From contig NZ_BAEG01000069.1 in assembly GCF_000238915.1 (NCBI RefSeq), positions 23,515 through 87,514 of the forward strand: a stretch of DNA of 64,000 nucleotides. Reading direction: 5' to 3'. The notes under the pieces are model-generated. The model had not been told where the DNA came from. It worked only from the letters and a program-made list of their open reading frames with translations, and made no database searches. The translations under genes were made by a program, and so were the position numbers. This DNA comes from Arthrobacter globiformis NBRC 12137. GTDB lineage: Bacteria > Actinomycetota > Actinomycetes > Actinomycetales > Micrococcaceae. Positions 59,066 through 64,000 of the stretch are shown one piece after another; position 1 is the first letter of the stretch, and each line of letters starts with the position of its first letter.

Positions 59066-59998
59066 GTGAGCACAGTGACAGACAATGCAGTGACAGGCAT
59101 GCAGGATCAGAAGTCCGGGGTTCCAGCGTCGGTGGCCCTGCTGGGCACCGGCCCGATGGGTGCGCCCATCGCCAGGAACATCCTGGCCGCCGGGGTCCCC
59201 CTCACACTCTGGAACCGCACCGCGGAAAAGGCCAGGGCCATCGGCGGGGGACGGGTGGCCGCGACGCCGGCGGAGGCTGCGGCCGGCGTGGTCCTCACCG
59301 TCCTGCCGGACCTGCCGCAGGTCGCCGCCCTGCTGCCCGGCGAGGACGGACTCCTGGCCGGGTGGAAGGCGGCCGGCATCGGGGAACCGGTCCTGGTCAT
59401 TCACGGAACAGTGTCTCCGGTGGCCGTGGCCCGGTTTGCCGAGGACAGCCGGAACCGGTACGGGGTGACGGTAGTGGACGCGCCCCTAAGCGGCGGGACC
59501 ATCGGGGCGGAGGAAGGCCGGCTGAGCACCATGGCCGGAGGACCGCGCGACACCGTGCGGAGCCTCGTGCCGCTCTTTGAGCTCTACAGTTCTACCGTCG
59601 TCTGGTTCGGGGAAGCGGGGGCCGGGTCCACGGTCAAGGCGTGCAACCAGATCGTCGTCTCTGCCACCGTCACGGCCCTGGCTGAGGCCATGGCCGTGGC
59701 CACGGCCACAGGGCTCGACCCCGGAAAGGTGCAGTCGATCCTTGCCGGGGGACTGGCGAATTCGGAGGTGCTCAGGCAGAAGGGCCAGCGCTGGATCGAC
59801 GGTGAGTTCGAAGGTGGCGGTTCTGCGAAAAACCAGCTGAAGGACCTGAACTTCATCGCCGAGATCGCCAAGGACACCGGGTTGAAGCTGCCTCTCTCTG
59901 CCAGCGTCCGCGCTGCCTTCGAGGTGATGGTGGAGGCCGGCGACGGCGACCTCGACCACACCGGGATCTACCGGACGGTCCTGGGGCAAACCAGCTAG
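59066..59998 (+). CDS. Beta-hydroxyacid dehydrogenase (3-hydroxyisobutyrate dehydrogenase family)
   Basis: 310 residues; GTG 59066 gives the longest frame, with GTG 59075 and ATG 59099 possible. NAD-binding ALLGTGPMGAPIARNIL, substrate block VDAPLSGGTIGAEEG and catalytic GEAGAGSTVKACNQIV with its lysine. Family members oxidise L-threonate, tartronate semialdehyde, hydroxyisobutyrate and similar acids. It closes the TRAP operon, 4 bases after the permease gene, so it likely acts on the imported acid or a product of it. Confidence 0.88.
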   Translation: MSTVTDNAVTGMQDQKSGVPASVALLGTGPMGAPIARNILAAGVPLTLWNRTAEKARAIGGGRVAATPAEAAAGVVLTVLPDLPQVAALLPGEDGLLAGWKAAGIGEPVLVIHGTVSPVAVARFAEDSRNRYGVTVVDAPLSGGTIGAEEGRLSTMAGGPRDTVRSLVPLFELYSSTVVWFGEAGAGSTVKACNQIVVSATVTALAEAMAVATATGLDPGKVQSILAGGLANSEVLRQKGQRWIDGEFEGGGSAKNQLKDLNFIAEIAKDTGLKLPLSASVRAAFEVMVEAGDGDLDHTGIYRTVLGQTS

Positions 59999-60022
59999 GT
60001 GCGGGGGCGGCCCGGTGCCACG

Positions 60023-60400
60023 TCAGGAGCCGGTGAGCCGCCGGGCGTGCTCGGCCTCGGCGGGGTCGAGCTCGCCGGGGCCGGCGCCAAGGAATTTCCA
60101 GTGGCTGGTGCGGCCATCCGGGCCGGTCAGGGTTTCCTGGCGGAGGGCGCTGTCGATGCGGCTGCGGACCAGGGCCTCGTTCGCCGGTTCCGTGGCGAAG
60201 ATGATCCGCAGCGCGACCGTGTTCCCGTCCCCGTCCCTGTCCGGCCGGGCGTGGTGCGGCGCCAGCGGGCACGGCGGCGGGTGGTCCCAGCTTCCGCACA
60301 GCTCAAGGGTGACCGCGGCACCCAAGGCGCGCAGGTCGCCGTCGGCCTCCATCATTACAGTGGCCTCGTGTATGAACGCCGCACGCATCGTGTCATTCAC
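60023..60400 (-). CDS. Small conserved-looking protein of unknown function
   Basis: 125 residues from GTG 60400 (ATG 60388 is an alternative). MRAAFIHEATVMMEADGDLR, TLELCGSWDHPPPCPLAPHH and LRIIFATEPANEALVRSRID are the notable stretches; the histidine/cysteine-rich middle could bind metal. The start overlaps the end of the NUDIX gene by 8 bases, so both are cotranslated. I do not recognise a family. Confidence 0.65.
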   Translation of the reverse strand: MNDTMRAAFIHEATVMMEADGDLRALGAAVTLELCGSWDHPPPCPLAPHHARPDRDGDGNTVALRIIFATEPANEALVRSRIDSALRQETLTGPDGRTSHWKFLGAGPGELDPAEAEHARRLTGS

Positions 60401-60872
60401 CCTCGGTGCCCCGGAGATGCTGGATAAGCGCGTCGAGGATTGGCAGTTGGCCCTTGACCAGTTTGATGCGGGCCTCGGATTCGCCGATCCACTCGGCCCG
60501 GTCGATCTCGGGGAAGTGCTGGACCGTCCCTGAGCCCTTGGGCCACTCCAGCGGAAACGTGTTGCTCAGGATTTTCTCGGGCTTGAAGGCGGACTCGGCC
60601 GTGAACGCCGTGATGAGCTTTCCCGAGGGCTGCCGGAACGTGCCGAGCAGCACGTAGTCCGCGGACGGCGCCGGGACGCCCATTTCCTCGGCGAACTCAC
60701 GCTGCGCCGCCGCGAGCGGATCCTCATCCTCAAGGTACTCGCCCTTGGGAATCGACCAGGCCCGCTCATCCTTGCGCTCCCAGAAGGGGCCGCCCATGTG
60801 GGCGATCCACACTTCCACTTCCGCCGCGCTGTTCTGCCGATGCAGCAGAAGGCCTGCACTCCTGACAGCCAT
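60393..60872 (-). CDS. NUDIX hydrolase
   Basis: 159 residues from ATG 60872 (AGGAGGG upstream). The NUDIX box is PKGEYLEDEDPLAAAQREFA followed by EEMG. N-terminal SAGLLLHRQ and W-S-I-P-K-G blocks fit diadenosine-tetraphosphate-like or housecleaning pyrophosphatases. The longer open frame to 61568 runs through the EamA gene and is a shadow. Confidence 0.88.
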   Translation of the reverse strand: MAVRSAGLLLHRQNSAAEVEVWIAHMGGPFWERKDERAWSIPKGEYLEDEDPLAAAQREFAEEMGVPAPSADYVLLGTFRQPSGKLITAFTAESAFKPEKILSNTFPLEWPKGSGTVQHFPEIDRAEWIGESEARIKLVKGQLPILDALIQHLRGTEGE

Positions 60873-60892
60873 GTTGCCCTCCTGCCCCAAGG

Positions 60893-61816
60893 CTACCCCG
60901 GGGATGCCGGGACGGACCGGCGCCGGCAGCGTCCGGCCAGCAGAATGGCCGCCACGTTGGTGGCAACGATGACGGCCATGCCCAGCCACTCGTGCAGGAC
61001 GAGGAACTGGCCCAGCACGATGGTCCCCGAGAGGGCGGCCAGCAGCGGGTTGATGCTCATGTATACGCCGAAGAAGCCGGGCTGGATGTGCCGCAGCGCG
61101 ATGAGGTCCGCGGCGTAGGGGATGACCGAGCACAGCACGCCGGCGACGACCGAGTAGCCCAGCGCCGGACCGGACAGGGAGCCCTGGGCCACCAGATAGG
61201 TGGCCACCGGCAGGTAGAAGACAAGGGAAACAGCTGTGGCGGCCGCCGGGGCCTGGAGGCCCGGCAGCCGCTGCCCGGCAACCCTGTTCAGGACAATGTA
61301 GGCGGCCCAGCATGCGGCCGCGGCCATGGCGATGCCGATGCCGGCGAAGTCGCTGCTGGGACCGGGCAGCACCAGGACATAGACGCCGCAGCCGGCGCAG
61401 GCCGCACACAGCATGTCCAGCCAGGTCCTCGAGCGCATCAGGGCAATGGCCAGCGGGCCGAGGAACTCCAGCGTCACGGCCAGGCCCAGGCCGATCCGCT
61501 GGATGGCGACGTACAGGCAAATGTTCATCAGGGCGATGGCAGCGCCCAGGAGGATCGTCGGCCACCACTGGCGCCAGGTGAACCGGTGCAGGGGAGGCCG
61601 GGCCACAGGCAGGAGTACGGCGGCAGCGACGAGTTGCCGCACGGCCACCACGCCGGCGGGGCCGACTGCCGAAAATGCGTGTGCGCCGATGCCGGCGCCG
61701 ATTTGGTTGCTGATTCCACTGCCGGTCATGGTCAGGACGCCGCCCAGGATCCGGCCCTGGGCTGGTGCTGACTGACTGCGGACGCGGCCGGTGCCGGGCT
61801 CTGCGAAAGTCTCCAT
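60893..61816 (-). CDS. EamA-family exporter, RhtA-like
   Basis: 307 residues, about ten membrane segments in two EamA halves: VRQLVAAAVLLPVARPPL, NICLYVAIQRIGLGLAVTLE, FLGPLAIALMRSR, then GFFGVYMSINPLLAALSGTI. The sequence resembles threonine/homoserine exporters. Start ATG 61816. It diverges from a LysR gene with 70 bp between starts and is probably controlled by it. Confidence 0.87.
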   Translation of the reverse strand: METFAEPGTGRVRSQSAPAQGRILGGVLTMTGSGISNQIGAGIGAHAFSAVGPAGVVAVRQLVAAAVLLPVARPPLHRFTWRQWWPTILLGAAIALMNICLYVAIQRIGLGLAVTLEFLGPLAIALMRSRTWLDMLCAACAGCGVYVLVLPGPSSDFAGIGIAMAAAACWAAYIVLNRVAGQRLPGLQAPAAATAVSLVFYLPVATYLVAQGSLSGPALGYSVVAGVLCSVIPYAADLIALRHIQPGFFGVYMSINPLLAALSGTIVLGQFLVLHEWLGMAVIVATNVAAILLAGRCRRRSVPASPG

Positions 61817-61886
61817 AGACAGCAAGTGTGGGCGCAGACCGGCGAACCTATAAATGTTCCGGCTGCCGGTTCTATACGATTGCCGT
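61817..61886. promoter_or_regulatory. EamA/LysR divergent promoter region
   Basis: Contains CCTATAAATG and TTCTATACGA on either side of CCGGCTGCCGG; promoters in both directions and the LysR site must share these 70 bases. Confidence 0.35.
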
Positions 61887-62753
61887 ATGAATCTGGAACT
61901 GCGCCATCTGCGGGCCCTCGTGGCCGTTGCCGAGGCGCAGACGTTCACCGACGCGGCCATCGCCCTGGGCACGTCCCAGGCCAGCGTCTCGCGATCGGTC
62001 GCGGCGCTGGAGCGGGCCCTCGGCGTGCGGGTTTTCCAGCGGACGACGCGCAGGGTCACGCCTACAGCGACCGGCCATCGCATCATCGAGCACGCCCGGC
62101 GGGTCCTGGACGAAGCCCGCCTCCTGGAAGAGGCAGCGCGCGGTGGCGCCGGGGAACTCAGGGTGGGATACGCCTGGTCCGCGGTGGGCAGCCGGACACT
62201 TGCCGTGCAGCGGCGCTGGGAGGAATCGAACCCCGCTGTCCCGCTGGTCTGGGTGCAATCCGGGTCGCCGGCCGCCGGACTGGCCAACGGTACTGTTGAT
62301 GTCGCCGTCGTCCGCAAACAGCTCAACGACCCCCGCTTCGCCGAGGTGCTGATTGGAACGGAAAGGCGCTACGCCGCGGTGGCCGCCACGGATCCGCTGG
62401 CCCGGCGGCGCTTCCTGCGCCTGGCTGACTTTGCCGGGCGGACGATCGCCGTCGACAGCCGGACCGGAACAACCACGGCAGACCTGTGGAGCCCGGAGGC
62501 GCAGCCGGCATCCCTCCGCCCCGTCCAGGGAGTGGACGACTGGCTGACACTGATCTCCACCGGGCAGGCGATGGGGATGTCCTCGGAGGCAACTACGGCG
62601 CAGTACCCGAGGCCCGGCGTGGCCTACAAGGTTGTCCGGGACGCCCCGCCCATTTCCGTGTTCCTCGCGTACTGGAAAGACGATCCGTCGGTGCTCATCT
62701 CCGACTTTGCCCGCCTCGCGCGGCATGCCTATGACGACGGCGGCGCCGGCTGA
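61887..62753 (+). CDS. LysR-family transcriptional regulator
   Basis: 288 residues from ATG 61887. HTH: LRALVAVAEAQTFTDAAIAL, then GTSQASVSRSVAALERALG. The effector domain is complete (GELRVGYAWSAVGSRTLAV; VDVAVVRKQLND; DWLTLISTGQAMGMSSEATT). Divergent from the EamA exporter, which is its likely target. Confidence 0.9.
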   Translation: MNLELRHLRALVAVAEAQTFTDAAIALGTSQASVSRSVAALERALGVRVFQRTTRRVTPTATGHRIIEHARRVLDEARLLEEAARGGAGELRVGYAWSAVGSRTLAVQRRWEESNPAVPLVWVQSGSPAAGLANGTVDVAVVRKQLNDPRFAEVLIGTERRYAAVAATDPLARRRFLRLADFAGRTIAVDSRTGTTTADLWSPEAQPASLRPVQGVDDWLTLISTGQAMGMSSEATTAQYPRPGVAYKVVRDAPPISVFLAYWKDDPSVLISDFARLARHAYDDGGAG

Positions 62754-62819
62754 CTGAGGCGCCTTGTCCCGCCCCCTGAGCAGGAGGACACTGGAAAAAG
62801 GATGCGGAAGGAGTCTGTC

Positions 62820-63146
62820 GTGGGCAAGAAAACAGCGTGGCTTATTGGAGCAGCCGTCGCCGCGGCGGCTCTGGGAGGCGCCTCGGTTGCAGCGGCTTCC
62901 GTGAACCCCTTCGACGATGACTCGAGCACAAATGGCGGCACGGAACAGCAGCTGAACCAGACCGACCGAGACAAAGCAATCGACGCCGCAATGGCCAAAG
63001 TCGGGTCCGGGCAGGTGACCGAAGTCGAGCGGAGCGACAGCGCGGGTTCTTCGTATGAGGTGGAGATCCGGACGAGCGACGGGTCCGAGGTGGAAGTGAA
63101 TATCGGCGCCAACTTCCAGGTCCTGAGCCAGAGTCCGGACGACTGA
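62820..63146 (+). CDS. Secreted or membrane-anchored PepSY-domain protein
   Basis: 108 residues from GTG 62820, which follows AAGGAG; ATG 62802 is too close to any ribosome site. N-terminal hydrophobic segment (AWLIGAAVAAAALGGASVAA), a short acidic linker, then a PepSY-like module: RDKAIDAAMAKVGSGQVTEV, SYEVEIRTSDGSEVEVNI. PepSY modules often inhibit or sense proteases or bind the cell wall. No partner gene adjacent. Confidence 0.75.
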   Translation: MGKKTAWLIGAAVAAAALGGASVAAASVNPFDDDSSTNGGTEQQLNQTDRDKAIDAAMAKVGSGQVTEVERSDSAGSSYEVEIRTSDGSEVEVNIGANFQVLSQSPDD

Positions 63147-63206
63147 CGGGCGCGCGCTGCCGATCGGTCTAGCCACCGCCGGTCGAGCTGGTCACCGCTG
63201 CGTCGG

Positions 63207-63587
63207 TCAGCTGTTACCGGGGTGGACGAGACTGTCGGAGTCCTGTTCGTTTGCCGGTGCGTCTGCGAGTCCCGCCGGTGACAGGTCGAATTCGTGGATG
63301 CTTTGGCGCTCGGGAATGGCGGGGGAGAGGCTGCAGGGGGTAGTCATCATAGGTTCTTTTCTCGGGAATCTGAATGGCAGGACGAAGCGTTCGGTGGTGG
63401 CCAGAACACGGGAGCCGCCGCATTTGGCGCAGCTGAAGGCGGCGGCAAGCGTTTCCCTCTGGGGGTCCATGACGGCAATGGAGTCGACGACGAGGTGGTG
63501 GTCGGTGTCGCATCCTGCGCACCAGGGCCGGTTGCCCCGGGGCTGGTGGGCATCCCCGGGCAGGTATGTGCTGACGGACGTGTCCAC
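63207..63587 (-). CDS. Small protein with two CxxC motifs, unknown function
   Basis: About 126 residues from GTG 63587, 5 bases after the stop of the gene before it. CAGC and CAKC lie about 37 residues apart (positions near 23 and 60), a zinc-ribbon-like layout, followed by SRVLATTERFVLPFRF. The C-terminal half is acidic and probably disordered. The start is uncertain. Confidence 0.5.
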   Translation of the reverse strand: MDTSVSTYLPGDAHQPRGNRPWCAGCDTDHHLVVDSIAVMDPQRETLAAAFSCAKCGGSRVLATTERFVLPFRFPRKEPMMTTPCSLSPAIPERQSIHEFDLSPAGLADAPANEQDSDSLVHPGNS

Positions 63588-63592
63588 GTCGA

Positions 63593-63850
63593 CTAAACCA
63601 GGCCCGGGCAGCTGGCCAGGATGTAGTCCGTGGCGGCTGGGCCCGTCATTCGCAGGCCGTTCCGCCCGGGGTGGATGTGTTTTTTCTTCATGGCCGCCCA
63701 GAAGGTGCTTTCGGGCCGCGGTGCCTCTTGGCGGAGGAAACACCAGCTGGTGTAAAGGCCGTAGAGGCGGTCCCGGTCCAGCGGTGAGTCCGAGTGGTCA
63801 TCGGCGGTGGTGGCTTCTTGGAGGAACTGGTCATATTGCGAATGTGCCAT
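63593..63850 (-). CDS. Small conserved-looking protein, winged-helix-like
   Basis: 85 residues from ATG 63850. LYGLYTSWCFLRQEAPRPES and TFWAAMKKKHIHPGRNGLRM resemble the small C-terminal winged-helix modules of phage and plasmid primases, but here stand alone. Probably cotranscribed with the CxxC protein. From 63851 to the end I see no gene I can support. Confidence 0.55.
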   Translation of the reverse strand: MAHSQYDQFLQEATTADDHSDSPLDRDRLYGLYTSWCFLRQEAPRPESTFWAAMKKKHIHPGRNGLRMTGPAATDYILASCPGLV

Positions 63851-64000
63851 GGATGGCTCTTTTCCGCTGGGTGCCTGGGTGCCGCCGTCGGGCTGCAGCG
63901 GGTTACGCCTCGGGGCCCTGCACGGGAGCGGCGAAGCGGGGGGCCGGCGGCCGGCGCTCTCGAGGAGCCCGCCCGGGCGGGGGGAGGCCGCTTTACACGG

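Noticed and set aside
60873..61568. Upstream extension of the NUDIX frame
   Set aside because: It runs through the EamA gene in another frame; ATG 60872 has a clear ribosome site and starts the NUDIX fold.
63851..64000. Possible gene end or start at the right edge
   Set aside because: All minus-strand frames either stop early or lack a start; the DNA is GC-rich hairpin sequence with nothing to support a gene.
1..64000. CRISPR arrays, tRNA or rRNA genes, insertion sequences
   Set aside because: No evenly spaced repeats, no transposase or integrase, and no recognisable structural RNA genes were found by reading.

Overview
The window is high-GC, tightly packed actinobacterial chromosome, most like Arthrobacter, Pseudarthrobacter or Paenarthrobacter (Micrococcaceae). 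Support for this is the GC-rich third codon positions, the frequent GTG/TTG starts, many ATGA, GTGA and TGATG gene overlaps, a DUF5997/HTH-less LysR pair, and a repeat of the GTTGAGCTTGTCGAAACC type common in Micrococcales genomes. I see no rRNA, tRNA, CRISPR array, transposase or phage block. It reads as a metabolically rich core/accessory region dominated by transport, small catabolic operons and one-component regulators.

Layout. 1-3520 (-): CoA-transferase, HMG-CoA-lyase-type enzyme and a 2-hydroxycarboxylate transporter (cut by the window start), probably an uptake-activate-cleave operon for a hydroxy-diacid. 3685-14904: a lytic transglycosylase; then a nitrogen block with AmtB diverging from a type III glutamine synthetase (GlnT/GMAS type), split glutamate-synthase-like GlxB/C/D (MgsA/B/C-like), an M20 amidohydrolase and an XRE-cupin regulator, all coupled; an APC permease; and an AlkD-like repair protein. 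15156-25624: two CNNM/CorC-type CBS proteins, two large secreted Ig/FN3 proteins, the DUF5997/LysR-like pair and an APC permease. 25948-29204: Tat-exported multicopper oxidase, coupled lipoprotein and a short LacI protein. 29565-32821: SsuBC/TauBC-type importer plus an NtaA/DszA-type flavin monooxygenase, probably organosulfur scavenging. 32818-40140: BASS transporter, diguanylate cyclase, an NlpC/P60 hydrolase under a c-di-AMP (ydaO) riboswitch, a SulP-RelA operon, and an alpha/beta hydrolase. 40457-42800: leader peptide, ferredoxin reductase and acyl-lipid desaturase. 42846-52959: PfkB kinase, PEBP protein, and a sugar regulon (binding protein, TIM-barrel isomerase, Gfo/Idh dehydrogenase, LacI) linked by two near-identical promoter-operators 7 kb apart; between them lie a GntR/soluble-Cache pair and a GntR/MFS pair. 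52995-59998: a second LacI regulon with an ABM protein, an SAF-domain dehydrogenase, a TRAP transporter (fused QM) and a beta-hydroxyacid dehydrogenase. 60023-63850: a small conserved protein, NUDIX, EamA/LysR, a PepSY protein and two small edge genes.

The most interesting signals are the complete GlnT-GlxBCD-amidohydrolase operon without N-methylglutamate dehydrogenase genes, in which the GlxD protein lacks the usual Fe-S cysteines; the duplicated LacI promoter-operator cassette; the RelA-SulP operon; the GntR plus cytoplasmic Cache pair; and the leader peptide that ends on the GTG of the ferredoxin reductase.
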